64,000 bases of DNA. Origin: Faecalibacterium duncaniae. Lineage in GTDB: Bacteria; Bacillota; Clostridia; Oscillospirales; Ruminococcaceae. The notes under the pieces were generated by a model. That model worked only from the letters and a program-made list of their open reading frames with translations. It was not told where the DNA came from and did not search any database. Where the stretch lies: positions 868,001-932,000 of the forward strand of contig NZ_CP048437.1 of assembly GCF_010509575.1 (NCBI RefSeq). The letters run 5' to 3'. A program made the position numbers and the translations under genes. Each line of letters begins with the position of its first letter. The stretch's first letter is position 1. Below are positions 44,454-53,086 of this stretch, in pieces.

Positions 44454-44920
44454 TGATTAGCACTCTCTCCTTTCTTAATTTGTGATGGTATCATAGCACG
44501 ATTTCTGCCGGTTTTACAGCCCTCCACCTAACATTCTACTTTTTGTTATATTCCATTTCTGCTTTGGATGAAAACAGTTGTGCAGATTGCAAAAAGTGCA
44601 GGGGAAAAACTATGCGATTTGCACAATCTCTTTGCTGATTCTTAGCCATCTGTACCATTTTCTGGCCTTTGGATGAGGTGAAATCGACATTATTATTCAC
44701 AGATCTTATAGCGGGCATATCAGATTTATATAGCTGCATGCTCTGCGATGATACCTATTTAATATGCCGGAGCAGTGTCTGCGATGGCCCTGCACGATCT
44801 GCGGGGCAGAGCCTTTGCCCGGGGAGGTGGAGCAGTGCACCGGAAAGACAAAATTCATGTATCCCAGAAATTTGGACTTTTGATGCAAAAATATGTCTAA
44901 TTTGTTGTGCACTCTGCGAA
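44454..44920. other. intergenic, no supportable gene
   Basis: About 470 bp of AT-rich sequence upstream of the atp operon. One 67-codon frame on the minus strand (44536-44739) has no ribosome site. A GC-rich hairpin-like segment lies around 44770-44840. I see nothing else. Confidence 0.5.
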
Positions 44921-44949
44921 TAGACAAACTGTGCATCTTCCTGTATAAT
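44921..44949 (+). promoter_or_regulatory. promoter of 640-nt transcript
   Basis: TAGACA (44921-44926), a 17-bp spacer and TATAAT (44944-44949). The start point should be near 44956. Confidence 0.8.
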
Positions 44950-44955
44950 AAAGCC

Positions 44956-45595
44956 AGAAACCAGAGAAGTACAGCAGAAGCTCAAATGAGAGCTAACCCC
45001 GCTGACTTTAAGTAGAAAGGAGCGAGACCGATGGTTGATATGGAACCCGCACAGTTCGGACAGACTGTCGGGATTCGCTGAGAAGCAAAACAGAGGCTCT
45101 CCACAAACGGGATGTTTCCCCCGTATAACAAAACAAATCAAAGAGCCGGTCTTGAGCATCAAAAATGCGAAAACAGTACAGTCTGTCAGAATAAATCCCC
45201 TGGCAATTCAAATAGATCCGCCCGAGGTGATCTCCCATGATGAGGACAGTTACACGGATGCACCTGTTTGAATGACCAAAAAGGAGTAACTCCAATGTAC
45301 TAAGCAATGGAATCCCTGGCAAATCTAACTCGAAAGAATGTGGTAATATGAAATTCATCTTCAGAATCTCGGTACCGCAGTCCAACAGTTAAGAGAAGGG
45401 TCAGTCCAATGTACTAGAGTAGTTCATCCCCTTGCATAAAACTCTTCAGTTTCAGGTAGTTTCTAAGGAGAGTCACCCTATGAAACGCATACTCCGAAAA
45501 TGAGAGAACCCAAGGAGAAGAGGCTTATGACTCCGAAGAAGTAAGTATCCAGCCGGACGAGGGCTTGCAAACGCCTCGATCCGGCTGGTTTTTTG
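44956..45595 (+). ncRNA. candidate large structured RNA with mini-ORFs
   Basis: About 640 nt between a good promoter and an intrinsic terminator with no gene of normal size. Instead there are five Shine-Dalgarno-led mini-ORFs: 45031-45081 (16 codons), 45295-45303 (Met-Tyr-stop), 45409-45417 (Met-Tyr-stop), 45480-45503 (7 codons) and 45527-45544 (5 codons). Sub-repeats occur: TCCAATGTACTA twice, and ATCCC(C)TGGCAA twice. Small self-complementary pieces such as GGAGTAACTCC and GACAGACTGTC are present. The size is in the range of the large bacterial RNAs OLE, GOLLD and ROOL; I cannot assign a family. Confidence 0.6.
45551..45595 (+). terminator. terminator of 640-nt transcript
   Basis: AGCCGGACGAGG and CCTCGATCCGGCT followed by GGTTTTTT. 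Confidence 0.88.
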
Positions 45596-45705
45596 TTGTG
45601 CGGCCGTTGTTTGCGGGCGGGGCCTTCCCTTTTGTAGAGTTGAATTCCGTCCTTGTTTTTTCCATGGCCGTGTGTTATTCTGATAGAAAAGGAGGTGCAT
45701 TTCCT

Positions 45706-46020
45706 ATGACAGGTTCTGTTCTTTTTACAATCGTACTCACGGTACTGTGGTTTATTACTGGCGTGCGCGACCTGATGGGCAAGGATCCGCTCATTAACCT
45801 CCCATTCAACCAGTATAACCGTGACCCTGAATATCGGGCGTTCTGGCAGAAGAAAAATGGCATCTGGGAGTTGGCAAACGGTATTACGTTTGGCCTTTCC
45901 AATGTTCTGATCGTGTTCCCAGAGGCCCGCACAGCCCGCACCGTGGTCTTGGTGATTATGGTGATCGTGGATGTCATCTACGTCGTTGCGTATGAATCGT
46001 GGGAGCACAGCAACGACTAA
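45706..46020 (+). CDS. small membrane protein, unknown
   Basis: A 104-residue protein with an N-terminal helix (about 3-19) and a C-terminal pair of hydrophobic stretches (about 58-75 and 80-97), joined by a polar loop with FNQYNRDPEYRAFWQKKNGIWE. I do not recognise the family. GGAGG ten bases before the ATG at 45706 fixes the start. It is followed by the hairpin that serves as terminator and nests the next promoter. Confidence 0.75.
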   Translation: MTGSVLFTIVLTVLWFITGVRDLMGKDPLINLPFNQYNRDPEYRAFWQKKNGIWELANGITFGLSNVLIVFPEARTARTVVLVIMVIVDVIYVVAYESWEHSND

Positions 46021-46051
46021 AAATAGAGCTCTGCCGTTTCTCAAAAACCAA

Positions 46052-46108
46052 TTGCACCTCCTGCATTTCTCTGCTACAATGGAGAAAACGCAGGAGGTAT
46101 TTTTTATG
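46052..46108 (+). promoter_or_regulatory. terminator hairpin with nested promoter and RBS
   Basis: ACCTCCTGC...TTTCTC pairs with GAGAAA..GCAGGAGGT and is followed by ATTTTTT, a terminator for the upstream gene. The same bases hold TTGCAC (46052-46057), a 17-bp spacer, TACAAT (46075-46080) and, in the 3' arm, the GGAGGT ribosome site of the next gene. Confidence 0.65.
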
Positions 46109-46408
46109 GTCAAGCATATCATTCTCTGGCAGCTCAAGGACGAGCTTTCTACCGCCGAAAAGGCAGAAATCAAGGCGAACATCAAAACCGGACTGGAGGG
46201 CCTGGCAGGGCAGATCCCGGGGCTTGTGGAGGTGCATGTGAACATCAACGGCCTGCCCTCTTCCAACGCAGACCTGATGCTGGACACCACCTTTACCGAT
46301 GCAGCCGCCCTCAAGGGCTACTCCACCCACCCCGCCCACGTGGCTGTGGCCGATGGCAAGGTGCGCCCTTACACCAAGACCCGCGTCTGCCTGGATTTTG
46401 AAGTGTAA
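46106..46408 (+). CDS. Dabb (stress-responsive A/B barrel) protein
   Basis: A 100-residue Dabb-domain protein: VKHIILWQLKDELS at the start, GLVEVHVNINGLPSSNADLMLDTTF in the middle and YSTHPAHVAVADGKVRPYTKTRVCLDF at the end. These are small dimeric ferredoxin-fold proteins of mostly unknown role. The GGAGG site lies 8 nt before ATG 46106. A single-gene unit with its own promoter and terminator. Confidence 0.9.
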   Translation: MVKHIILWQLKDELSTAEKAEIKANIKTGLEGLAGQIPGLVEVHVNINGLPSSNADLMLDTTFTDAAALKGYSTHPAHVAVADGKVRPYTKTRVCLDFEV

Positions 46409-46425
46409 CGGAACATGCAAAAAGA

Positions 46426-46479
46426 ACACCCCCTCTGCGGTGCAGCTTCAGAAACTGCCATGCAGAGGGGGTGTATTTT
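46426..46479. terminator. terminator between Dabb and OppA-like genes
   Basis: ACACCCCCTCTGC and GCAGAGGGGGTGT followed by ATTTT. It can serve both converging genes. Confidence 0.85.
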
Positions 46480-46501
46480 GTGTTATGAGCAGATGGAACG
46501 C

Positions 46502-48535
46502 TTAGCGAGCGTCACGGTTTGCTTCGTACTCGTCCATGGAGACATAGTGGTCGAGGACGTGGATGCCCTTCAGGCGCTTATTGGAGAAGCCGGTGGAAGC
46601 GTACTGGCCCTCCCAGTAGTTCAGGCGGGTCGCCAGATAGGCGGGCACGCTCATGCCGCGCGGAATGACCAGTGCGTTGGTGATGAGCAGAGTCTCGGCA
46701 TCGGCAAAGGCCTTGTAGCGGGCATCGATGTCATCGGTGATCTGCTTTGCAGCCTCGATGGCGTTCATGTAGGCCATGACAGCATCTGCGGTCTCGCCGG
46801 TGATGAAGCCGTCTTCCACGCCGGTGCGCAGGTAAGCATAGCGCATTCCACGGGAATCCTTAGCCTGATAGAACGGGTCGGTCTCGGTCTCGGGGTCGGA
46901 GTAGTCAGCGCCCCAGTTGCAGAGCAGGAACTCGAACTTGCCGTTGCGGCGCACAGCAGACAGGAAGCTGTCGGAGGGGCCGGCGGTGATGATGATGTCG
47001 ATGAAGTCGGTGCCGTCGTTCAGCACACCCTCCAGCTGCTGCTTGAGCACCTGGCACTGCTTGTCCCAGTCGGTGGAGGAGGGGTTGTAGGGCAGCTGCA
47101 CCTTGATGGGGAAGGTGACCCCCTGTGCGGTCAGCTCCTCAATGGCGGCATCACGGTACTCCTTGGCCTTGGCCTCGTCAAAGAACTCGGTCAGGTCGGC
47201 CAGGCCGCCGCACTGGGTGTAGTCCACGCCATCGGCGGTGGCGCAGAAGTTCGGGGGAGTGATGGTGTTCAGCTTGTAGCTGTCATAGCCCAGAGGTGCG
47301 CTGACAGCCAGCGTAACGGCGTTGTTGATGCCGTACAGGAAGGCCTTGCGGAAGTTGGTGTTGTTGATGGCCTTGGCCCAGTTCTCGGGTTCGTATTCTG
47401 CATCCACGCCCTCAACGTTCCAGTTGGAGAACTCGTGTGCAAAGGGCATGAAGTTGAACATGTAGAAGTAGGTGTAGTTGGTGTTGGGACGATCCATGGA
47501 GACCATGTCCTTGGTGGTATCGTCAGCCAGCCAGCTGTCCAGAATGTCGGAACCGATGGTGGCTTCGTCGATCTCGCCGCGCTTGATCATCTCGGGGCCG
47601 TTCACGGCAGCCTCGGCATTGTAAATGCGGCTGATGGTGTCGATAAAGACATTGTCCGCATCATAGTTCTCGGGGTTCTTCTTCATGATCCAGGTTTCCA
47701 GAGACTCGTAATCGGACAGGTAGAAAGCACCGCAGCTGTACAGGGTCTCGGCGCTGGTGGCATACTGGTCGCCCATCTCGCTCAGCAGGGGGCCGTAGGC
47801 GGGCTCATAGGGCAGGTAGCACAGCAGGCTCAGGAAGCCGGGGAAATCGTAAGTCAGGGTGTAGGCCAGGGTGTGGTCATCCACAGCGGTCACGCCCACG
47901 GAATCAAAGTCCACGGGGGCGTAGGTGGAAGCAGTGCCGTCTGCTGCGGTCACGGTCACGTTGCCGCTGCCATCGGTGACATAGGTGGTGCCGTCATCGT
48001 CCACAGTGCCGTTTTCAGCATTGGTCAGGTAGACGTGATAGTTGTAATAATCATTCGCACCGGCAATGTAGGCGGTGACCAGGCCCACGTTGGAGGAAGC
48101 GTAATCCGGGGTCAGCACATACTGCAGGGCATCCACAAAATCCTGTGCGGTCACGGGGGCAACGACTTCGCCGTTGTTGTCCACCCAGTTCTCCTCACGC
48201 AGGGTGAAGGTCCAGGTCAGGGTGTCGGCATCCCACTCCCACTTGGTGGCCAGGCCCTCGCGCATCACGCCCTTGTTGTCGTACTCGACCAGGGTGTCCA
48301 CGCAGTTTGCACCCACGACCATTTCCAGGTCGGTGGCGGTGGTCAGATAGTTCAGGGTTGCAGGCTGGCTGGAATAAAGCACGGTGTACTTGCTGGTATC
48401 CGCACCGGAAGCAGAACCGGAGGAGCTGCCGCCGCTCTTGCCGCCGCAGCTGGACAGCAGACCGGCGGCGCAGGCACCTGCGGCTGCCAGGCCGCTTGCC
48501 TTGAGGAACTGACGACGAGAAATAGACTGTTTCAT
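46502..48535 (-). CDS. oligopeptide ABC transporter substrate-binding lipoprotein
   Basis: A 677-residue extracellular binding protein of the OppA/DppA (SBP_bac_5) family. The N-terminus SISRRQFLKASGLAAAGACA has a twin-arginine-like stretch and the lipobox is LLSSC. A Gly/Ser linker precedes the binding domain (YSSQPATLNYLTT...). No permease or ATPase genes are next to it, so it is an orphan binding protein using a transporter elsewhere. The start at 48535 is the signal peptide start; upstream frame is leader RNA. An attenuator-like hairpin precedes it. Confidence 0.93.
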   Translation of the reverse strand: MKQSISRRQFLKASGLAAAGACAAGLLSSCGGKSGGSSSGSASGADTSKYTVLYSSQPATLNYLTTATDLEMVVGANCVDTLVEYDNKGVMREGLATKWEWDADTLTWTFTLREENWVDNNGEVVAPVTAQDFVDALQYVLTPDYASSNVGLVTAYIAGANDYYNYHVYLTNAENGTVDDDGTTYVTDGSGNVTVTAADGTASTYAPVDFDSVGVTAVDDHTLAYTLTYDFPGFLSLLCYLPYEPAYGPLLSEMGDQYATSAETLYSCGAFYLSDYESLETWIMKKNPENYDADNVFIDTISRIYNAEAAVNGPEMIKRGEIDEATIGSDILDSWLADDTTKDMVSMDRPNTNYTYFYMFNFMPFAHEFSNWNVEGVDAEYEPENWAKAINNTNFRKAFLYGINNAVTLAVSAPLGYDSYKLNTITPPNFCATADGVDYTQCGGLADLTEFFDEAKAKEYRDAAIEELTAQGVTFPIKVQLPYNPSSTDWDKQCQVLKQQLEGVLNDGTDFIDIIITAGPSDSFLSAVRRNGKFEFLLCNWGADYSDPETETDPFYQAKDSRGMRYAYLRTGVEDGFITGETADAVMAYMNAIEAAKQITDDIDARYKAFADAETLLITNALVIPRGMSVPAYLATRLNYWEGQYASTGFSNKRLKGIHVLDHYVSMDEYEANRDAR

Positions 48536-48615
48536 AATGAAATTCCCTCTTTTCTTCGTGTTGAAGTCTGGTTGCCGCCCAAAGCCGACAGGCCCGCTGT
48601 TTCCCGGCAGCGGGA

Positions 48616-48654
48616 AGAAAAAGGCGTAACGGAAACACATCCGTTACGCCTTTG
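48616..48654 (-). terminator. leader terminator before OppA-like gene
   Basis: AAAGGCGTAACGG and CCGTTACGCCTTTTT with an 8-nt loop, about 35 nt after the start of transcription and 80 nt before the gene. A full intrinsic terminator inside a 5' leader suggests conditional readthrough. Confidence 0.8.
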
Positions 48655-48693
48655 TAACTTGTCCTCCCGACCACAGCTGGGTGGTTAAGAAGA

Positions 48694-48722
48694 ATTATAG
48701 CATTATTTTGGGGTTGCGTCAA
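48694..48722 (-). promoter_or_regulatory. promoter of OppA-like gene
   Basis: TTGACG (48722-48717), a 17-bp spacer and TATAAT (48699-48694). Confidence 0.85.
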
Positions 48723-48733
48723 TGGGAAACATG

Positions 48734-48792
48734 CTCGCCCTCTCAGTCATTGCTCCGCAATGCCAGCTCTCCCAAAGGGAGAGCCTTTGGCA
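48734..48792 (+). repeat. CCCTCTCAG repeat, plus-strand copy
   Basis: CTCGCCCTCTCAGTC, then ATTGCTCCGCAAT, then CAGCTCTCCC/GGGAGAGCC: two small hairpins in a row. The same plan occurs inverted at 48841-48896, and partial copies lie at 22413 and 63986. Confidence 0.75.
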
Positions 48793-48809
48793 AACCGGGA
48801 AAGCAAGTT

Positions 48810-50069
48810 TTATTCATTTACAGTGGAAGTGACCGGAACGCCAGGGGCTCCCCCTTCGGGGGAGCTGCCGCCGATAGGCGGCTGAGAGGGTGAGGCATTT
48901 TTAATTTCTTCTGCCAGCTCCTTTGCAGCTGCTTCTGCAGCCTTTTTGGCCTCGCGCTCGGCCTGACGCTCCTTGGCGCGGGCCACAGCCTCCTCCTGAC
49001 GCTTTTTGGTGCGCAGCTTGATGCGGCAGACCGAACAGATGCCGTCCGCACAGTTGGGCGCAATGGGCTTGCCGCATTCCTTGCAGAGGGTCTTGGTGCA
49101 CTTGTAGACACTGACGGGGCCAAGGCTGGTGAGCTGGCGCAGCTTCAGGCCGTCCAGACCGCCGTTGGAGCAGGCGGCAACGCAGACCCCGCACTCGCTG
49201 CACTTCCACGGCGTGATCACCGCGCGGGTCTGGCCGTCGGGCAGGTCCTCAAACTTGATGGCACCGCTGCGGCAGCTCTTCTCACACCGGCCGCAGGCAA
49301 AGCACTTCTGGGTGAAGTTGGGCAGGTGGTAGCCATAGCGCAGGGGCGTTTCGGACACCGCCTTGAGCTGCTTGGTGTACTGGTGGAGCAGCAGCCGGAA
49401 ATCCTGGCTGCTCTCGTCCTCGCTGCGCAGGCCGGGCAGCATCCGCAGCAGCTGCTTGGTGCCCTTTTTGGAGCCGGAGGTCACCTGCTCCATCATCTCA
49501 CGGCGGGAATATTCCTTGACATGGAAGGGGGCATCGTCCAGCTCGTATGCCAGCGTGAACCGGGCCTCGAACAGGGGCTGGCCGAAGAACTCCACCAGCC
49601 GGGTCAGAACGGCACGCAGATGCTCGGCGCAGACATCGTTCTCGCACTCGCCGCAGGGGGTCAGGTCGAGGACGATCTTCTTGTTCAGGGCAAGGTAGGC
49701 CAGCGCTTCCCACGAATAGGCCGAGACGCAGGTGCGCACCACGGTGTTTTTCCGGGTGGATTTTTCGCAGCCGATCCAGATGGTGTCACCATCGCTGTCG
49801 GCAGGGGAGATATCCCGCTGCACCTGCTCCGGCGAGGGGGCAATGCAGCCCGACCGGCAGGCTGAAACACACAGGCCGCAGTCGGTGCAGGGATCCCAGT
49901 CCTTGACGAGGTTGGGGCGGGTGAAGATCTCATCACCATAGGGGCAGATATCCTTGCAGGCTGTGCAGGGGGTGCGGTGGGGGTGCAGGTTCCAGCACTG
50001 CTTGCGGTTCACTTCGGGGTGGGTGGTCTTCATCAGCGCATCCATGGCGTAGCGCGTAAAGATACTCAT
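48810..50069 (-). CDS. multi-cluster ferredoxin-like protein
   Basis: A 419-residue iron-sulfur protein without membrane helices. Cysteine clusters: CTACKDICPYG and CTDCGLCVSACRSGC near the N-terminus, CFACGRCEKSCRSG and CSECGVCVAACSNGG in the middle, then two CxxC pairs (CKECGKPIAPNCADGICSVC). A charged coiled coil (about 355-390) follows. The last 30 residues (from NASPSQPP) are encoded by a CCCTCTCAG repeat and look like a chance extension. It lies 4 bp behind the trigger-factor-like gene. The electron partner is unknown. Confidence 0.85.
   Translation of the reverse strand: MSIFTRYAMDALMKTTHPEVNRKQCWNLHPHRTPCTACKDICPYGDEIFTRPNLVKDWDPCTDCGLCVSACRSGCIAPSPEQVQRDISPADSDGDTIWIGCEKSTRKNTVVRTCVSAYSWEALAYLALNKKIVLDLTPCGECENDVCAEHLRAVLTRLVEFFGQPLFEARFTLAYELDDAPFHVKEYSRREMMEQVTSGSKKGTKQLLRMLPGLRSEDESSQDFRLLLHQYTKQLKAVSETPLRYGYHLPNFTQKCFACGRCEKSCRSGAIKFEDLPDGQTRAVITPWKCSECGVCVAACSNGGLDGLKLRQLTSLGPVSVYKCTKTLCKECGKPIAPNCADGICSVCRIKLRTKKRQEEAVARAKERQAEREAKKAAEAAAKELAEEIKNASPSQPPIGGSSPEGGAPGVPVTSTVNE
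48841..48896 (-). repeat. CCCTCTCAG repeat, minus-strand copy
   Basis: CCTCACCCTCTCAGCC, then GCCTATCGGC, then CAGCTCCCCC/GGGGGAGCC. It is the same element as 48734-48792 in the opposite direction, and it forms the 3' end of the ferredoxin-like gene. Confidence 0.75.
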
Positions 50070-50073
50070 AGGA

Positions 50074-51054
50074 TCACTCCTTTTCAGGGTCCATCACCGT
50101 GGTGATGTCGGCGTTGTCCAGCAGGAAGCGCTGGACTTTCTGTGCAACCAGTGCGGCGGCAAGGGTGTCCGGGCTCAGCACCCGGCGGATGTCGGCCTCC
50201 GGGGTGTCCTGCAGCTGGGACAGGCGGCGGTACTCGTTGTTGACCTCCAGCGTGCTCACGGTGATGTTCTCGGCCTCGGCAATGGAGCGGGAGGCCAGCA
50301 TGGAGCGCAGGTTCCGCTCGGCAGCGTCACGGTAGCCTGCCCGCAGGGCGGCAGCGGTGGTGTGGCTGTTCTTGCAGTGCTTTTCCAGGGTGATGTTGCT
50401 GCGGGAGAGCCGCTGCTCCAGCATCCGCATCTCATTGTCGGCGGTGCGGTCCAGCATGGCTTCGGGCAGGTCCACGGTCAGGTTGGCACCGGCCTTTGCC
50501 AGCAGTTCCTGCCCGGCGGCGCGGTCGGCGGCATCTTCGTGGATCTTCCGCTTTTTGGCCCGCACGGCCTCGCGCATGGCGGCAAGGTCTGCATAGCCCT
50601 GTGCCCGGGCAAATTCCTCGTTCAGCTCCGGGGTGGTCTTTTCGGCCACGGAGTGCAGCTTGATCTCAAACTGCGCGGTCTTGCCGGAGAGCTCCTCCAC
50701 CCGGAACTGCTCCGGGTAAGTGAAATCAAAGCGGAAGGTCTCGCCAGCGGTGTGGCCGTAGATGGCATCTTCGGCGGCAGGCATCAGCTTGCCGTCCCCC
50801 AGAACCACCATCACCTTTTCCATCCGGCTGTCGGGGATCTCCTCCCCGTCCATGAAGCCGACAAAATCCAGCAGAACCCGGCTGCCGCGCTTGGCGGGGG
50901 CGGTGGAGTTGTGGTAGACGGAGCGCATCCGGGTCTGGTGGACCATCTCCTGGTCAATGGTCTTTTCGGAAAGCGGCCGCACATGGCGGGTGACAGCCAG
51001 CCCCTTGTACTGGCCTAATTTTACTTCTGGTAGATTTTTTGCGTTGTTGGACAT
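50074..51054 (-). CDS. trigger-factor-like peptidyl-prolyl isomerase
   Basis: A 326-residue protein with a trigger-factor middle and end: an FKBP domain (about 58-150, SRVLLDFVGFMDGEEI, GDGKLMPAAEDAIYGHTAGE) and the helical C-terminal chaperone arms. It begins LGQYKGLAV and has no room for the ribosome-binding domain with the GFRxGxxP signature, so it is not the canonical Tig. No signal peptide. It is co-transcribed with the membrane glycosyltransferase-like gene and the ferredoxin-like gene. Confidence 0.82.
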   Translation of the reverse strand: MSNNAKNLPEVKLGQYKGLAVTRHVRPLSEKTIDQEMVHQTRMRSVYHNSTAPAKRGSRVLLDFVGFMDGEEIPDSRMEKVMVVLGDGKLMPAAEDAIYGHTAGETFRFDFTYPEQFRVEELSGKTAQFEIKLHSVAEKTTPELNEEFARAQGYADLAAMREAVRAKKRKIHEDAADRAAGQELLAKAGANLTVDLPEAMLDRTADNEMRMLEQRLSRSNITLEKHCKNSHTTAAALRAGYRDAAERNLRSMLASRSIAEAENITVSTLEVNNEYRRLSQLQDTPEADIRRVLSPDTLAAALVAQKVQRFLLDNADITTVMDPEKE

Positions 51055-51071
51055 ATCGTTTTACTCTCCTT

Positions 51072-52994
51072 TTATAAACCATGAACAGCCAGCCAGTTTT
51101 CCACAACAGAGGAAAACATTTCTGGGTATTTGGCGTTTTCAGCATCAAATTCATGGAGATAGGTCTCCACTTCCTCACGTGTCACGGGAGTGGTGCGTTC
51201 CCAGATCGTGAACACCGTGCCGTTGCCCATATCGAAGGTCGCAACTTGCTGGTGGGTAGTCTCTCTCAGCTGAAGAAAAACGGCGTTGAACCGGTGGCCC
51301 AGTTCCGTGTCCGGAGCCAGTGAGAGGGGGAACGGGTCTGCAGTTACCACATATCTGGCATCAAAGAAACCGGTGGGGAAATAGTGGGTGCCCGGCACCG
51401 AGAAGCTGTCCGGCAACTTGCCGTCCAGTGCATGGTTGGGCAGGTCACAGTTCCGCAGGTGGCCGGGATTGTAGAGCATGTCATCCGGGATCATATAGGC
51501 GACCTCGCCCTCCCCCAGATGTTCAACCAGCCATTGTGCCATGGCCTGGATCTGCGGTTTGTCCTTGCGGTCATAGGTCAGCTCGTCCAGCCGCTGATAC
51601 TCAGCAAGGTCTGCCGGGTGGAACGCATGGATAACGAACTCTGGCAAGGCCATGACAGTGAGCGGGGAGCACCGCACCGACACGGCGAACAACAGTGTAA
51701 AGACCCAGAAACAAAGCTTTGGTATTTTGAAATGCTCGATACTCTCTGCCAGACCCGCCGCACCGCAGAGAAACAGAATGACATAGGCGGGCACGTACAG
51801 CAGCATCTGATGGGAGCCGGAATTCTGCACTCGGGTAAATAAGAGCATACTGAGCATCAGCTCACACAGCGCCAACACAGGCAGGCTGGGCTTTTTCCGC
51901 TTGACGCAGAGCCACAAACCAAACAGGATCAAAATAAGGTTCAGCAGGCCGGTGCGCATGGCATGATAATAGAGCTCTACCGCAATGCCGCCGACATTAT
52001 AGTACGAATAGCGGTCGGAGTAGTTAAAAGCCAGGATCTTGCTGACCATGGGCCAGAGCAGGACCACCATTGCTGCCATGGCGCAGACACCAAACAGGAT
52101 GAGGTTGCGTACTCGGCGCAGGGCAAGGCCCTTTTGGCCCTGTTTTGCGAGCTTTGCACTGCTTACAAAGAGCAGAAGCGCATAGGAAAAGTAATAGCCC
52201 ACCACAAAATATAAGTACCAGCGGCGGCTCAGGATAATCGCGGCCGTTGCCAGGAAGATGAGCACGAACCGCCCCGGCTCCAGCTTTTCAAAACGGTAGT
52301 CCAATGTGAGGAGCAGAATGGCAAAAGCGAAGATCAGACCGAACCAGTCCGGCTGTGCCAGCATAGCGCTCATTCGCAGGAACGGATAGGTCAGCACCCA
52401 GGAAAAGCCGATGATAAAATACCAGAACTTATTCTTGACCTCCAGAATCTGCCCGATTTTGATCGTGAGACCAGCCAGCATCAGCATAAGGCTGGGGAGC
52501 ACACAGAAAACCTGCGCAAAAGCGTAGCTGTCACCCGTTTTTGCGGTGAGGCAGAACGGGAACTCAGTGAACAAGGTGATGAAATTGGTGTAGTCTTCAG
52601 AAAATGTGCTTATGATATACTTAAAACCGGCCACCGGACCCAGCGCAAAAGCCGCTTCGGTATTGAACTGCTTCTGAATGTAGTTCACATAATCCCAGGC
52701 GTAGATGAACTGCCGCCGCCCCAGCGCCCAATAGAAGTAGAGCACAGCTCCGGCCCAGAAGGCGATGATGGCTGCGCGGTGGAAGAAGTCCAGCTCCACA
52801 CCGGCAGTGTGCAGCACCCACAGCGCGCCGTAGAACAGCACACAGCTGCACCACAGGCTCACCAGCGGGAAGAACGCCGCCGCGGTGGGGAACAGCAGAC
52901 CCACCAGCACCAGCAGGAGTGCTCCAGCACCCAGCCCGATGCCGCCCTTTGCCCAGGGTGAAAGGGTCTTCTTTTCAGAAAGTATCGTTGACAT
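51072..52994 (-). CDS. polytopic membrane protein, GT39-like
   Basis: A 640-residue protein with about twelve or thirteen membrane helices and a C-terminal extracytoplasmic domain (from about 490). An early loop with QFIYAWDYVNYIQKQ has the acidic position expected for lipid-linked glycosyltransferases of the GT-C fold, but the family is not certain. It could transfer sugars to cell-wall glycans. ATG 52994 has GAGGAG upstream. It is the first gene of the three-gene operon. Confidence 0.65.
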   Translation of the reverse strand: MSTILSEKKTLSPWAKGGIGLGAGALLLVLVGLLFPTAAAFFPLVSLWCSCVLFYGALWVLHTAGVELDFFHRAAIIAFWAGAVLYFYWALGRRQFIYAWDYVNYIQKQFNTEAAFALGPVAGFKYIISTFSEDYTNFITLFTEFPFCLTAKTGDSYAFAQVFCVLPSLMLMLAGLTIKIGQILEVKNKFWYFIIGFSWVLTYPFLRMSAMLAQPDWFGLIFAFAILLLTLDYRFEKLEPGRFVLIFLATAAIILSRRWYLYFVVGYYFSYALLLFVSSAKLAKQGQKGLALRRVRNLILFGVCAMAAMVVLLWPMVSKILAFNYSDRYSYYNVGGIAVELYYHAMRTGLLNLILILFGLWLCVKRKKPSLPVLALCELMLSMLLFTRVQNSGSHQMLLYVPAYVILFLCGAAGLAESIEHFKIPKLCFWVFTLLFAVSVRCSPLTVMALPEFVIHAFHPADLAEYQRLDELTYDRKDKPQIQAMAQWLVEHLGEGEVAYMIPDDMLYNPGHLRNCDLPNHALDGKLPDSFSVPGTHYFPTGFFDARYVVTADPFPLSLAPDTELGHRFNAVFLQLRETTHQQVATFDMGNGTVFTIWERTTPVTREEVETYLHEFDAENAKYPEMFSSVVENWLAVHGL

Positions 52995-53086
52995 TGTACA
53001 TGCTCCTCGGTTTTGAACCACAATATTACAGCTTACAGTATAATGATTCCGGGCGGCACAGGCAAGAGGGCAGGCCCCCGGAAGAT

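Noticed and set aside
44536-44739. 67-codon minus-strand frame upstream of atpB
   Set aside because: No ribosome site or promoter, and AT-rich random composition.
44956-45595. The mini-ORFs as separate protein genes
   Set aside because: Two encode only Met-Tyr and the others at most 16 residues; they are described as parts of one transcript.
46415-48688. 757-codon plus-strand frame opposite the OppA-like gene
   Set aside because: Val/Gly/His-rich nonsense translation and no ribosome site; opposite a clear binding-protein gene.
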